Assembly: GCF_017377715.1 (NCBI RefSeq)
Contig: NZ_JAFVMF010000002.1
Coordinates: forward strand, 244,877 to 308,876
Length of the DNA stretch: 64,000 nucleotides
Reading direction: 5' to 3'
From: Acetobacter sacchari
Lineage (GTDB): Bacteria > Pseudomonadota > Alphaproteobacteria > Acetobacterales > Acetobacteraceae
Shown: positions 1 through 9,710 of the stretch, one piece after another
Numbering within the stretch: position 1 is the first letter of the stretch
Layout of the letters: each line of letters begins with the position of its first letter
Position numbers and translations under genes: made by a program
Notes under the pieces: generated by a model
Seen by the model: the letters and a program-made list of their open reading frames with translations, nothing else
What the model was told of the DNA's origin: nothing
The model's database searches: none

Positions 1-306
1 GATAATCTGGTGCCTGACGTATCCGTCCGCTGCATACCGGGTCAACGTGTAGAGATCGTCCTGAGCGGGAAACGCTTCCAGTTTCAGGCGTTCCGTCGCG
101 TCGTCGATTAACCCGACGCCAACGATTCCCCAGTCCTGCAAGTCCGCAGCCTCCAGAACCTGATCCATATACCAGGCCTGATGCGCCCGATGAAAATTCC
201 CGACGCTGAGGTGAACGATACCCGGTGTTACGACCGAACGGTCATAGGAAAAACAGGAAGTGTGTTCCGGAACATTCTTGAGGGTGTCGAGACGAAGGTC
301 GATCAT
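1..306 (-). CDS. Mannitol dehydrogenase family oxidoreductase, N-terminal part (runs off the left edge)
   Basis: Reading leftwards from an ATG at 304-306, with AGGATCAACC just upstream as ribosome site, 102 codons are open to the window edge. The translation holds the early family block GNFHRAHQAWYMDQ (about residues 36-49) and VGLIDD after it, as in long-chain mannitol 2-dehydrogenase / fructuronate reductase / D-arabinitol 4-dehydrogenase proteins. These NAD(P)-linked cytoplasmic enzymes interconvert a polyol and a ketose. The substrate cannot be told from the N-terminus. It is the last visible gene of the minus-strand polyol transport operon, 224 bp after the SDR gene, which supports a catabolic polyol dehydrogenase. 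The 307-530 gap contains no convincing gene. Confidence 0.85.
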   Translation of the reverse strand, partial: MIDLRLDTLKNVPEHTSCFSYDRSVVTPGIVHLSVGNFHRAHQAWYMDQVLEAADLQDWGIVGVGLIDDATERLKLEAFPAQDDLYTLTRYAADGYVRHQII

Positions 307-530
307 GGTTGATCCTGTAGCACGGCGACGAGCACGCAGGCCTGCATGTGTCGGAAGGCGAGCTTCGACAGCCGTCAACCGTCTCACCACGCGCTACAAT
401 AGCGCAACTCACCGCTCCCGTCATCGTGACGATCGCGTGCCCGCCCTTGTCAAACACGCATGACTGGAACGCTGCATCCGGACGCCAGACCGGGGCGCCC
501 CGCCTCGCGAAAGACGCCGCTGAGCGGCCT

Positions 531-1304
531 TCACCAGACGGTAAACCCGGCGTCGACATTGACGATCGCCCCCGTCATGAGGCTCGCGGCGTCAGAGGCC
601 AGAAACTGCACCACCGACGCTACTTCGTCTGGCTGCCCCACCCGCCCCATAGGTGTTCCGTCAATCCACCGTTCATACAACTCAGGCTTTTCCATACCAA
701 ATCGCGTCAGGGTGGTTTCGACATATGTCGGCGCCACCGCGTTTACGCGAATGTTATTGGAAGCCCATTCCGCCGCAAGGGACCGGATATACTGATGCAC
801 GCCCGCTTTCGAGGCGTTATAGGCCGCCTGCTGCTGGGGGCGGTTCACGATCAGGCCCGACATGGACCCGATCGCGACGATGCTCCCGCGATTCTGCCGC
901 AGCATCACCCGCCCCACAGCCTGACAGCAGCGGAACATGCCGTTGAGGTTGATGTCGATCTGCCGCAGCCATTGAGCCTCCGACATGTCCTCGGCCTTGA
1001 CCTCGGAGATGCAGAGTCCCGCACTGGCGACAAGGATATCGATTTGGCCGAACTCGTCTTCAACGGCTTTGACCGCCGCATCGACGCTTTCCGTCGAGGT
1101 CACGTCCATACGCACCTGGCTCGCCTTGTACCCCTTCGCACGCAATTCGTCAGCGGAAAGAGACGCACGCACCTCATCCAGATCCGCCAGCACGACATGC
1201 GCGCCAAATTCCGCCAGCGCCTCCGCGCAACACAGACCTATGTTCTGGGCGCCTCCAGTCACGATCGCCACACGTTGATCAAGATTAAATTTTTCGGCGT
1301 ACAT
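531..1304 (-). CDS. Short-chain dehydrogenase/reductase, probable polyol (arabitol/sorbitol-type) dehydrogenase
   Basis: A 257-residue classical SDR. It shows the Rossmann motif TGGAQNIG near residue 16, the catalytic Ser region IAIGSMSG, YNASK (Tyr-xxx-Lys) and a C-terminal TGAIVNVDAGF. The ATG at 1302-1304 was chosen because it lies 13 bp after the stop of the ABC ATPase gene and follows AGGATCACA; an upstream in-frame ATG would overlap the ATPase by 120 bp. Family and context (polyol ABC importer, FGGY kinase, mannitol-dehydrogenase homologue) suggest NAD-dependent oxidation of an imported sugar alcohol to a ketose. Paired with a ribulokinase-like kinase, D-arabitol or ribitol to D-ribulose is one plausible reaction, but this is inference. 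Confidence 0.85.
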   Translation of the reverse strand: MYAEKFNLDQRVAIVTGGAQNIGLCCAEALAEFGAHVVLADLDEVRASLSADELRAKGYKASQVRMDVTSTESVDAAVKAVEDEFGQIDILVASAGLCISEVKAEDMSEAQWLRQIDINLNGMFRCCQAVGRVMLRQNRGSIVAIGSMSGLIVNRPQQQAAYNASKAGVHQYIRSLAAEWASNNIRVNAVAPTYVETTLTRFGMEKPELYERWIDGTPMGRVGQPDEVASVVQFLASDAASLMTGAIVNVDAGFTVW

Positions 1305-1317
1305 TGATTTTGTGATC

Positions 1318-2427
1318 CTATGCGGCCATGCGACCTGATGAACGACGATGGAGCGCCACACCCTCCGAATTGAAGAGATGGCATCGCTCTGCAGGGAAAG
1401 AGAATGTGACTGCATCGTCCGCATGAACGCGGACGCCGCCTTCCGTCTGGATCACGAGAAGAGCGCCATCCTGCATACGAACATGAAGATGTGCAGCGGA
1501 GCCTAGGTATTCCACTAGCTCCACCTGCCCGCTCCCGCGATTCTCCACAGCGTGGCCCAGCCGGACATGCTCGGGACGAACACCCAGAGTCACTGCTGCG
1601 CCAATCAGACCCTGAGCGCCCCCGGCTACAACGACAATCTCCTGCCCCGATGCAAGGCGAACCCGGGCTTGCTCTTCAGATGCCGCGATCACAGTACCAG
1701 GAAGAAAATTCATTGGTGGAGAACCGATGAATTTTGCGACGAACAGATTTCGGGGACAGTCGTAAAGCTCGAGCGGCGACCCCACCTGCTCGACGATTCC
1801 TTTTTGCAAAACTACGATCTTGTCCGCCATAGTCATGGCTTCGATCTGATCGTGCGTCACATAAATCGTGGTCGCCCCAAGCCGCCGATGCAGAGTGGCC
1901 AGTTCCACGCGCATCTGACCGCGCAGGGATGCGTCGAGATTGGACAATGGCTCGTCGAAGAGAAACACTTTCGGATTCCGCACGATCGCGCGACCGATAG
2001 CGACGCGTTGCCGCTGCCCGCCGGACAATTGCCCCGGCTTGTGTTTCAGGTAGTTCTCAAGTTGCAGCGTGCGTGCAACAGCCATGATCTTCTCGCGGCG
2101 CTCCGCTTCCGGCGTCTTCGCCAGTTTCAGACCGAACTCCATATTCTGATAAACATTCATGTGCGGATAAAGCGCATATGACTGAAACACCATGGCGAGA
2201 CCGCGTTCGGCCGGAGCCAGATCGTTCACACGTCGCCCGTCAATCAGAAGATCTCCGCTGCTGATGTCCTCCAGGCCCGCGATCATTCGCAGCAATGTCG
2301 ATTTTCCGCAGCCCGAAGGCCCCACAAAAACGACAAACTCCTTGCTCTCGATCGACAGATCGACGCCTTTTATGATTTCTTCGGACGTATAGGTCTTGCG
2401 AATGCTTTTCAATTCGACTGTAGCCAT
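1318..2427 (-). CDS. Sugar/polyol ABC importer ATPase (MalK/SmoK/UgpC type)
   Basis: A 369-residue ABC ATPase. Walker A is GPSGCGKST (about residues 36-44), the Q-loop is [11 protein letters not shown], the signature [14 protein letters not shown], Walker [14 protein letters not shown] and the switch His lies in YVTHDQ. The roughly 130 residues after the nucleotide-binding domain form the TOBE regulatory region typical of carbohydrate importers of the CUT1 class. It would energise the two permeases encoded immediately upstream (32 bp to the SmoG-like gene). Together with the binding protein this is a complete importer. Sorbitol/mannitol is the best guess for substrate from the surrounding dehydrogenases. 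Confidence 0.93.
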   Translation of the reverse strand: MATVELKSIRKTYTSEEIIKGVDLSIESKEFVVFVGPSGCGKSTLLRMIAGLEDISSGDLLIDGRRVNDLAPAERGLAMVFQSYALYPHMNVYQNMEFGLKLAKTPEAERREKIMAVARTLQLENYLKHKPGQLSGGQRQRVAIGRAIVRNPKVFLFDEPLSNLDASLRGQMRVELATLHRRLGATTIYVTHDQIEAMTMADKIVVLQKGIVEQVGSPLELYDCPRNLFVAKFIGSPPMNFLPGTVIAASEEQARVRLASGQEIVVVAGGAQGLIGAAVTLGVRPEHVRLGHAVENRGSGQVELVEYLGSAAHLHVRMQDGALLVIQTEGGVRVHADDAVTFSFPAERCHLFNSEGVALHRRSSGRMAA

Positions 2428-2458
2428 CAGATGATTCCTTCACCCCTGCTCATGCCGG

Positions 2459-3286
2459 TCATTTGACGGCGCCGAATGTAAGGCCACGCACCAGTTGCTT
2501 CTGACTGATCCAGCCAAAGGCGAGGATCGGCGCCACAGCAAGCGTGGAAGCCGCCGATAATTTGCCAAAGAACAGCCCTTCAGGCGACGAGAACGACGCG
2601 ATAAACGCAGCAAGGGGAGCAGCGTTCGACGACGTGAGGTTCAATGACCAGAACGCTTCGTTCCAACATAAAATCATCGACAGCAACGCCGTGGACGCAA
2701 TGCCAGGCGTGGCCAACGGCAGCAGGACGCGCGTGATTTCCTGCCAGCGATTGGCGCCGTCCATCCGTCCGGCCTCCAGAATGGGAACTGGAATTTCACG
2801 AAAGAACGTGTAAAGCATCCACACCGTGATTGGCATGTTCGTGAACATGTCCACCAGAGCGAGGCCCGTGACCGTATCCAGAAGATGCGTGTTCCGCGCG
2901 ATCAGGTAAATCGGCACCAGCACCCCGACCGGCGGCAACATGCGCGTTGAAAGCATCCACAGAAGGGTTCCACGTGTGCGCTTCCCGGGAAGAAACGCCA
3001 TCGCGTAAGCCGCCGGAATAGAAAACAGAAGCGCCACGACTGTCGCGCCGATCGAGACGCCCAGCGTATTGAAAGTGACGCGCCAATAATTCGCCCGCTG
3101 AAACACCTCGTGATAACTCTCCAGGGTGGGGACGAAGAACAGCCGCGGCGGCGTAGCGATCGCCCCCGCTTCTCCCTTAAAACTTGTCAGGAACATCCAG
3201 AATATCGGGAAGAAAATCCAGATAGCGACGACCCACCCGACCGCCGCGATCACGAGACTTTTCCCTCGCGCACGTTGCCCCGCCAT
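2459..3286 (-). CDS. Polyol/sugar ABC transporter permease (SmoG/MalG-like)
   Basis: A 275-residue inner-membrane protein with about six hydrophobic segments, the first at residues 10-32. The EAA loop that docks the ATPase is visible as EAGRMDGANRWQEITRVLLP around residue 180. Length and order of segments fit the MalG-type half of a CUT1 importer. Its start lies 4 bp after the stop of the other permease, so the two are cotranscribed and probably translationally coupled. Confidence 0.92.
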   Translation of the reverse strand: MAGQRARGKSLVIAAVGWVVAIWIFFPIFWMFLTSFKGEAGAIATPPRLFFVPTLESYHEVFQRANYWRVTFNTLGVSIGATVVALLFSIPAAYAMAFLPGKRTRGTLLWMLSTRMLPPVGVLVPIYLIARNTHLLDTVTGLALVDMFTNMPITVWMLYTFFREIPVPILEAGRMDGANRWQEITRVLLPLATPGIASTALLSMILCWNEAFWSLNLTSSNAAPLAAFIASFSSPEGLFFGKLSAASTLAVAPILAFGWISQKQLVRGLTFGAVK

Positions 3287-3290
3287 ATCC

Positions 3291-4199
3291 TCAGACCTCC
3301 AGATGGCGGGCGACCGCCCGAACGAGAAACGCCGCTGCGATGTTGGCGATCACAATGGCGATCACCCCGCCCGCTGACGCGCCTCCGACATCGAACTGCA
3401 ACAGGGCGCGGGAATAGATAAGGTAAGCGAGATTCGTCGACGCGACCCCCGGCCCACCCGCCGTCGTGACCATGATTTCAGCAAAAATTGTGAGAAGGTA
3501 GATGGTCTCTATCATGATGACGACCGCGATCGCCCGGCTGAGGTGCGGCAGGACGATGTGAAAGAACCGCGCGACAGGTCCTGCACCATCCAGAAGCGCC
3601 GCCTCCTTTTGCTCCGCATCGAGCGACTGCACGGCGGTCAAAAGGATCAGCACAGCGAAAGGAAGCCACTCCCACGCCACGATCATCATCACCGTCAGCA
3701 TGGGAAAGCGCTGCAGCCAGTCTATGGGCGTCAGACCTACGGCGCGCATCATCCATGAATACACACCGTAAATCGGGTGCAGCATGAGATTTTTCCACAA
3801 CAGGGCGGACACTGTCGGCATGACGAAAAACGGGGAGATCACAAGGACACGCGCTACGCCGCGCCCCACAAACTCCTGATCATAGAGGACCGCAAGCAGC
3901 GTTCCTCCGCCAACGGAAATCACCAAAACGCCAATGACGAGAATAGCTGTATTGAGCAGCGACTGCAGAAAATCCGGGTCGGAGAGCAGGTACCAGTAGT
4001 TATTGACGCCGGCAAACCCATGAAGAGTCGGATCGACCAGATTATAATTCTGGAACGAGTACCAAAGCGTCAGCACAAGCGGAACGACGGACCAGACCAG
4101 AAGGACAAAGACCGCAGGCGCAAGCATCAGAGCCCCGCTTGCTCCCGCCCCTATCGCTGCCTTTCGGTGATGTTGCGATGCAGTCGTTACGGCGCTCAT
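3291..4199 (-). CDS. Polyol/sugar ABC transporter permease (SmoF/MalF-like)
   Basis: A 302-residue inner-membrane permease with hydrophobic segments from about residue 18 onwards. The ATPase-docking EAA loop reads EAALLDGAGPVARFFHIVLP near residue 203. It forms the heterodimeric channel with the neighbouring SmoG-like permease. It starts 10 bp after the substrate-binding protein stop, as expected in a binding protein-permease-permease-ATPase operon. Confidence 0.92.
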   Translation of the reverse strand: MSAVTTASQHHRKAAIGAGASGALMLAPAVFVLLVWSVVPLVLTLWYSFQNYNLVDPTLHGFAGVNNYWYLLSDPDFLQSLLNTAILVIGVLVISVGGGTLLAVLYDQEFVGRGVARVLVISPFFVMPTVSALLWKNLMLHPIYGVYSWMMRAVGLTPIDWLQRFPMLTVMMIVAWEWLPFAVLILLTAVQSLDAEQKEAALLDGAGPVARFFHIVLPHLSRAIAVVIMIETIYLLTIFAEIMVTTAGGPGVASTNLAYLIYSRALLQFDVGGASAGGVIAIVIANIAAAFLVRAVARHLEV

Positions 4200-4209
4200 G
4201 CTGATATCC

Positions 4210-5547
4210 TCAATGCAGATAGCCGGTTTGGCGCATGGTGCGTGTTGTCGACGCTTGAGACGCGGCCAGGGCCTGATCCACCGTCATCTGACCTGACAGC
4301 GCAGCGGCGATCGTCTGCCCGACCTGCGTGCCGATCGCCTGAAACTGCGGGATGCTGACGAACTGCGCGCCAGTATACGGGCGCGGCTCCGCCGTCGGCG
4401 CATCCGGGCCGGCTTCGTTGATGGCGTTTTCCACGAACTTCGCGAACGGCGCTGCTTTCTGATACTCGGCGTTTTCATAGGTCGACTTACGCGTTCCGGC
4501 GGGCGCTGCCACCCATCCCTTTTTCTGTGCGACAAGATTCACATAATCTTTCGATGTCGCCCACGTCACGAAGGCTTCCGCATCCTGAATATGCTTCGAA
4601 CTCGCAGGGACCGCCAGGTTCCAGGTCCAAAGCCAGGTCGGTCCCTTGCCATAAGGCCCCTTCGGCGACGCGGTGAACCCGACCTTGTCCGCGACCTGCG
4701 ACTGCTTCGGATCAAAAAGCAAACCGCCCGCCACGGTCGAATCGATCCACATCGCGCAGTGGCCGGTGGAGAAAAGCGCCAGATTTTCGTTGAAACCGTT
4801 CGATGTCGCGCCCGGTGGCCCGTCGGCGTTCAGAGCCGAAACGTACCAGTTTATCGCGCCTTTCCAGGCGGGCGTGTCCAGCATCGGCTTCCATCCCATG
4901 CCGAACCATTGTCCACCGTATGTGTTCGCCAGCGAGGTCACGAACGCCATGTTCTCTCCCCAGCCCGGCTTGCCACGAAGGCACACGCCATAAATCTGGT
5001 TGGATTTATTCGTTAATTTATCAGCATATTGCCTGATCTGGTCGTATGTCGGAGCCTCCGGCATCGTCAGGCCTGCTTTCTGGAACAGGTCCTTCCGATA
5101 ATAGGTCATGACGCTCTCGGCGTAGAACGGCATGGCGTAGAGTTTGCCGTCCACAGTCAGGCCGCTGCGCACCGTGGGGATCAGGTCGTCGAGATCATAA
5201 TTCGCGTCTGGCTTTAATTCGACCAGCCATTTTTGTTTCGCCCATATAGGAACTTCATAATTTCCTATGGTCATGACGTCGAACTGCCCGGCGCCGGTCG
5301 CAATGTCAGTGGTGACGCGCTGGCGCAGGATGTTCTCCTCCAGTGTGACCCAGTTCAGATGCACGCCGGGATGCGCTTTTTCGAATTCGCTGGACAATTC
5401 ACGCATGACGATCATGTCGCCATTGTTCACTGTCGCGATCGTCAAAGTGCTGTCTGCGTGAGCAATTTCAGCCCCACCGCCGAGGATCGTGCCTGCGATT
5501 AAGAAGGCCGCCGCTGTTTTGCTGAATACCGCCTTGATTGTATTCAT
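4210..5547 (-). CDS. Polyol/sugar ABC transporter periplasmic substrate-binding protein
   Basis: A 445-residue exported solute-binding protein (SBP family 1, SmoE/MalE-like). The ATG at 5545-5547 is chosen over an in-frame TTG 18 bp upstream because it follows GGGGAG at suitable spacing and gives a normal signal peptide: basic start MNTIKAVFSK, hydrophobic core, cleavage after AHA near residue 31. The mature part begins STLTIATVNNGDM and has typical features such as AMPFYAESVMTYYRKDLF and a late PYTGAQF segment. It delivers the ligand to the permeases downstream in the same operon. The ligand is inferred to be a hexitol or pentitol from the adjacent dehydrogenases and kinase. Confidence 0.92.
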   Translation of the reverse strand: MNTIKAVFSKTAAAFLIAGTILGGGAEIAHADSTLTIATVNNGDMIVMRELSSEFEKAHPGVHLNWVTLEENILRQRVTTDIATGAGQFDVMTIGNYEVPIWAKQKWLVELKPDANYDLDDLIPTVRSGLTVDGKLYAMPFYAESVMTYYRKDLFQKAGLTMPEAPTYDQIRQYADKLTNKSNQIYGVCLRGKPGWGENMAFVTSLANTYGGQWFGMGWKPMLDTPAWKGAINWYVSALNADGPPGATSNGFNENLALFSTGHCAMWIDSTVAGGLLFDPKQSQVADKVGFTASPKGPYGKGPTWLWTWNLAVPASSKHIQDAEAFVTWATSKDYVNLVAQKKGWVAAPAGTRKSTYENAEYQKAAPFAKFVENAINEAGPDAPTAEPRPYTGAQFVSIPQFQAIGTQVGQTIAAALSGQMTVDQALAASQASTTRTMRQTGYLH

Positions 5548-5625
5548 TTTCTCTGAACTCCCCAAAGCCTTTTGTTGATTTTATTGTCTCTTGGCCTCAA
5601 GATTCCGGACGAAGGCATCGTTCAA

Positions 5626-7242
5626 TCACGCCCGCGCCCACGTCTCCATCCTCGCGCGATATTGCAGTTGGCGGCGCCGCATATCCTGAGAAATCTCATG
5701 CTTTGCCGTATGGAATTCGTAAGTTCTTGAATCCGGCACTATCTCGTCGCCAGAGCGACTCATCGCCGTCATCGCCGCAGCGAGGTCTGGAAATACGCCG
5801 GAGGCCATCGCTCCCAGAATCGCAGCGCCCAGAAGAACCGAATCCGGCTCCTTCGGCAGAAGTATCCTGCATCCTGTCGCGTTCGCATGTTCCCTCAGGA
5901 AAACAGGGTTTTTCGTCCATCCTCCGGTCGCAAGCAAAGTGTCGATCCGATACCCTTCCGCATTGAGGGCGTCGATAATGTCGCGTGTTCCGTAGGCGAG
6001 CCCCTGCAGGGACGCGAGGTACAGGCGGACCAGATCGTCCTGCGCAGCCGACAGCGTCAGGCCGTCGATTCCACCACGCAGGGCCGGATCGGCGTAAGGA
6101 GACCTGTTTCCGTGAAAATCGGCGAGAACATGCAAGGAGGCCGCAATTTCCCCCGGCGCCCTGCCATTTTCCAGCGCCGCAAGACGCTCGTTGAGCAGAG
6201 CAAACACGCTACGTTTCTCAAGCCCTGCCTGCTCAATGAGCGCTGGCCCGGCCGCATGGGTTTCGACAATAAAATCGACCAGCGAACCAACGGCGGATTG
6301 ACCGGCCTCATTCAGCCACATGCCCGGCAACATGGCGTCCGCGTAAGGTCCCCATACGCCCGCCACAAAGCGCGCTCTGGAAGAGACCGCCATATGGCAG
6401 CTCGACGTGCCGCAGATCAGCGCCAGCACGGCATCGAACTGCGAAGCCTCCGCCGCCCCCAGAACTCCAATCCCTCCCGCGTGGGCGTCTATTGCTGACA
6501 CCCCGACCGGCGTTCCGGGCTCCAACCCGAGTTCGCGCGCTGCGGCCTGGGTCAGCCCTTGGCCAACTACGCCTCCCAGAGGCCGGATATCTCGACCGAT
6601 ACGCGCAAACCCGTCATCCACAAGATCATCCAGGCCGATCCCGCGAAAGTAATCGACGTCCCACTGCCCTTCATGCGCGAGGTAAGTCCATTTGCAGGCC
6701 GTCGAACAGGCGGAACGGGATTCCGATCCGGTCGCACGCCAGGTCAGAAAATCGGGGAGATCGAAAAACAGCTTCGCGCGCGTATAGGTCTCCGGCAGTC
6801 TTCTCTTCAGCCATAACAGCTTCGGCGTCTCCATCTCCGGGGAGATGGTTCCGCCTACATATCGAAGCACGTCGTAACGGCCGGCGTTTATTTCATCCGC
6901 CTCTGAGAGCGCCCGGTGATCGGACCACAAAATGACGTCCTGACCCGACGCGCCCTCCGGGTCGACAGACAGACCTTGCCCATCCGCGCCGATAACGACC
7001 AGCGAACACGTGGCGTCGAAGCCGACGCCTCCGACCCGAACGTCCGACAACTGGGACAGGGCCTGACGGACGCAGACGCAAACCGCAGCCCATATTTCCG
7101 AAGAAGATTGCTGCGCAAAGTCCGGTCGTGGACGCCACGTCGTGATCGACTGAGTCGCAGAAGCCAGTTTTTCGCCATCAAACGAGAAAACACCAGCGCG
7201 GGCGCTGCCTGTGCCCACGTCGACACCAATCAGAACATCCAC
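5626..7242 (-). CDS. FGGY-family carbohydrate kinase, D-ribulokinase-like
   Basis: About 538 residues with the FGGY-kinase architecture: N-terminal phosphate motif GVDVGTGSARAGVF, the sugar-binding block GGTISPEMETPKLLWLKR, central DAHAGGIGVLGA and the C-terminal ATGGWTKNPVFLRE followed by ILLPKEPDSVLLGAAILG. The pattern resembles the ribulokinase/YpCarbK-like branch more than xylulokinase or glycerol kinase. No ATG lies at the family start: GTG at 7242 is preceded directly by TTG at 7245, both after AAGGGAGGG, so the start is one of these. As first gene of the operon it likely phosphorylates the ketose made from the imported polyol and feeds the pentose phosphate pathway. Confidence 0.85.
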   Translation of the reverse strand: MDVLIGVDVGTGSARAGVFSFDGEKLASATQSITTWRPRPDFAQQSSSEIWAAVCVCVRQALSQLSDVRVGGVGFDATCSLVVIGADGQGLSVDPEGASGQDVILWSDHRALSEADEINAGRYDVLRYVGGTISPEMETPKLLWLKRRLPETYTRAKLFFDLPDFLTWRATGSESRSACSTACKWTYLAHEGQWDVDYFRGIGLDDLVDDGFARIGRDIRPLGGVVGQGLTQAAARELGLEPGTPVGVSAIDAHAGGIGVLGAAEASQFDAVLALICGTSSCHMAVSSRARFVAGVWGPYADAMLPGMWLNEAGQSAVGSLVDFIVETHAAGPALIEQAGLEKRSVFALLNERLAALENGRAPGEIAASLHVLADFHGNRSPYADPALRGGIDGLTLSAAQDDLVRLYLASLQGLAYGTRDIIDALNAEGYRIDTLLATGGWTKNPVFLREHANATGCRILLPKEPDSVLLGAAILGAMASGVFPDLAAAMTAMSRSGDEIVPDSRTYEFHTAKHEISQDMRRRQLQYRARMETWARA

Positions 7243-7245
7243 CAA

Positions 7246-7451
7246 TGATATTATCCCTCCCTTTTTATTTTCGATATTTTTTGGGAGACGCACGAAAGCA
7301 TGTGTTGTTGGTTATTAGAACAAAAACAGTGGAGCTTAGTTTTAGACTCAAAAAAAATTACGAGAATCACATTTACGCGCTTTCCTTCTTCACCTCGTCC
7401 CGGCACGCCTCGGCAACGGTTCGAATCAGCCGCAATTACGTTGCGGAAAAC
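7246..7451 (-). promoter_or_regulatory. AT-rich leader upstream of the polyol transport operon
   Basis: About 200 bp between the kinase start and the sldA terminator with no credible gene. It is clearly richer in A/T than its surroundings, with T-runs on the minus strand near 7345-7352. It must hold the promoter of the kinase-transporter operon, but I could not assign firm -35/-10 boxes. Confidence 0.4.
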
Positions 7452-7483
7452 AAAAAAACCCCCGGCCGAAACGACCGGGGGCT
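7452..7483 (-). terminator. Rho-independent terminator of sldBA
   Basis: On the minus strand the sequence forms a GC-rich stem (GCCCCCGG pairing with CCGGGGG, arms at 7459-7465 and 7475-7481) followed by seven T residues (A-run at 7452-7458). It lies 32-63 bp downstream of the sldA stop. Confidence 0.9.
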
Positions 7484-7514
7484 TCTGGAGAGCCAGATTT
7501 TAATTACCTGGTGA

Positions 7515-9710
7515 TCAATGCGCGTCGGGGAGTGCGTAAACCACCAGCGCGTCACTGACCGGAGTCTGCATGAAGTGATGTCCGCCAGCCATGATGGCGA
7601 CGTACTGCTTGCCCTTGTACTCGTAGGTCATGGGCGTCGCCTGACCGCCGCCCGGCAGCACATCGCTCCACAGCTCCTTACCCGTCTTCGCATCGAAGGC
7701 GTGGATCAGGTTGTCCGTGGTCGCTCCCACGAACACGACGCCACCCGCCGTGATGACCGGGCCGCCGTTGTTAGGCGTGCCGATGGTCAGCGGCAGGTAG
7801 GTGGGAAGACCCCACGGGCCGTTCGCGCGAGCGCTGCCGAACGGATGCTGCCACAGCACTTTCTGCGTCTTCATATCGATCGCAGTGATGGCGCCATAGG
7901 GCGGCTTGTTGCACATCATGCTGGTGTACTGATCCCAGAACGGCGTCACGACGATGCCATACGGCGTGTCGGCCATGGCGCCGTTGCCTTCCGCGCCGCC
8001 GCCTTTCGGGTCAAAATGCGGATCGTCGATCGGCATCAGGCCCAGCTTGTCTGCGACCGGACGGGTCACAAGCTGGTCATACATCGGCGTGTTGTTCCAG
8101 TTCGCAATCAGGATGCCTGACTTGGCGTCATACGCCATGCTGCCCCAGTCGCTGCCGCCGTTGTAACCGGGATATTCAATCCAGGGCTTGTCGATCTGCG
8201 GCGCAGTGAATTCGCCGTCATACTTCGCCCGACGATACTTCAAACGGCAGTAAAGCTGATCGATCGGGGACATGCCCCACATGTCCGACTCTTTGAGATC
8301 GGGGAAACCAAGGCGCGGCATGGCGACCGACCAAGGCTGCGTGGGCGAGCGAGGATCTCCCGGCACATCCGTGTTCGTCGGCGCAGGGCGCTCTTCAACC
8401 GGAAGGATCGGCTTGCCGTCACGACGATCGAGAACGAATGTCTGCCCACGTTTCGTCGGGACGATCAGAGCGGGAACTGCTCCGTTCGGGCCGGGAAAAT
8501 CGATCATCGTCGGCTGAGAGCCGATATCGTAGTCCCAGACGTCCTTGTGCGCGGTCTGGAAAACCCAGCGCGGAGAGCCAGTCTTCACGTCGATCGCGAC
8601 GATTGACGACGATACCGCATTCTCTTTGTCTGTCCGCATCGCGCTGTAATAATCCGCGGCGGAGTTGCCCGTCGGAACGTAGACAAGACCCTGCTCATTG
8701 TCGCCAGTCATGGTCGCCCAGGAATTCGGCGTGCCGCGACTGTAATGCTCGCCCTCTTTCGGCTCGCCATGCTCGTCAGGGCGGTTGACGTCCCAGGCCC
8801 ACAGGAAACGTCCTGTTTCGGCGTCGTAGCCACGGATCACGCCAGATGGCGCCCACCGACGCTGACCGTCGAGAACTTCCTGATTGGTGATGATGGCGCC
8901 GTTCACGACCGGAGGCGGTGAGGTCATCGACACGAACCCGGGAACGGACTCACCCATGCCTTTCATGAGATTGACCTGACCGTGGTAACCAAAGCCCTCG
9001 CAGAGCTTGCCGTCCGCCGCGTCAACCTCGATCAGACGCATATCGAGCGTACTTTCCAGGATCCGGTTGTGGCAGGGCTCACCCTCCGGGACGGTCGAGG
9101 ACGTGTAGTAAACGACGCCCTTACACGCCGCCGTGTATGGAATGCTCGCGTATTTCACCCCCGCGTCATGCCGCCACACTTCCTTGCCGGTCGCGGGGTC
9201 GAGCTTGATAATGTCGTCGAGGGCCGAGCACGTGTACAGACCGTCGCCGACTTTGATCGGCGTCGTCTCAGCCGCCCATTTATTGGCCTGACCCGGACCC
9301 GGCTTGCTACCGGTATGGTAGACAAACGCACGCTGAAGCTTGCCGACATTCTCCGGCGTGATCTGGTCCAGCGGCGATGAACGGGTCGCGTCATTGTCGC
9401 GCCCGTATGCAGGCCAGTCGTCGTGCGCCGGAGCGGAGCCCTGTTGCGCCACTGCCTCGGTCGCCTCGCTGGGTTCCGCCGGCGGACCGTCCGGAATATT
9501 CGCCGCATTCACGCCCGGCGCCTGAGGCGCGCTCGGCGACGGCCCGGCAAAATAGGAGGGCGGATGCCCACCAGCGCCGTCACTGCCGGCCCCTGGACCG
9601 GGAGGCGCATCATGTTCAGGAACCTGCGCCAGCGCGCCCGATCCTGTCGAGTAAACGAGAGACAGTCCACCAATTACAGTGGCCGTCAGAAGTAGCGCAC
9701 GGTTCTTCAT
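7515..9710 (-). CDS. sldA: PQQ-dependent polyol (glycerol/sorbitol/arabitol) dehydrogenase, large subunit SldA
   Basis: A 731-residue exported quinoprotein. It starts at the ATG at 9708-9710, overlapping the sldB stop (ATGA), with GGAGGC 5 bp upstream. The signal peptide runs to about ALA28. The mature protein has a proline/glycine-rich linker, then SYFAGPSP and APQAPGVNAANIPD, YHTGSKPGPGQANKWAAETT, SVPGFVSM, GTPNSWATMTGDNEQGLVYV, ETGRFLWAWDVN and FVLDRRDG, the propeller repeats of SldA from Gluconobacter-type bacteria (about 740 residues). The enzyme oxidises polyols in the periplasm (sorbitol to sorbose, glycerol to dihydroxyacetone, arabitol to xylulose) and passes electrons through the membrane subunit to ubiquinone. 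It lies next to a polyol uptake operon and ends at a strong terminator. Confidence 0.95.
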   Translation of the reverse strand: MKNRALLLTATVIGGLSLVYSTGSGALAQVPEHDAPPGPGAGSDGAGGHPPSYFAGPSPSAPQAPGVNAANIPDGPPAEPSEATEAVAQQGSAPAHDDWPAYGRDNDATRSSPLDQITPENVGKLQRAFVYHTGSKPGPGQANKWAAETTPIKVGDGLYTCSALDDIIKLDPATGKEVWRHDAGVKYASIPYTAACKGVVYYTSSTVPEGEPCHNRILESTLDMRLIEVDAADGKLCEGFGYHGQVNLMKGMGESVPGFVSMTSPPPVVNGAIITNQEVLDGQRRWAPSGVIRGYDAETGRFLWAWDVNRPDEHGEPKEGEHYSRGTPNSWATMTGDNEQGLVYVPTGNSAADYYSAMRTDKENAVSSSIVAIDVKTGSPRWVFQTAHKDVWDYDIGSQPTMIDFPGPNGAVPALIVPTKRGQTFVLDRRDGKPILPVEERPAPTNTDVPGDPRSPTQPWSVAMPRLGFPDLKESDMWGMSPIDQLYCRLKYRRAKYDGEFTAPQIDKPWIEYPGYNGGSDWGSMAYDAKSGILIANWNNTPMYDQLVTRPVADKLGLMPIDDPHFDPKGGGAEGNGAMADTPYGIVVTPFWDQYTSMMCNKPPYGAITAIDMKTQKVLWQHPFGSARANGPWGLPTYLPLTIGTPNNGGPVITAGGVVFVGATTDNLIHAFDAKTGKELWSDVLPGGGQATPMTYEYKGKQYVAIMAGGHHFMQTPVSDALVVYALPDAH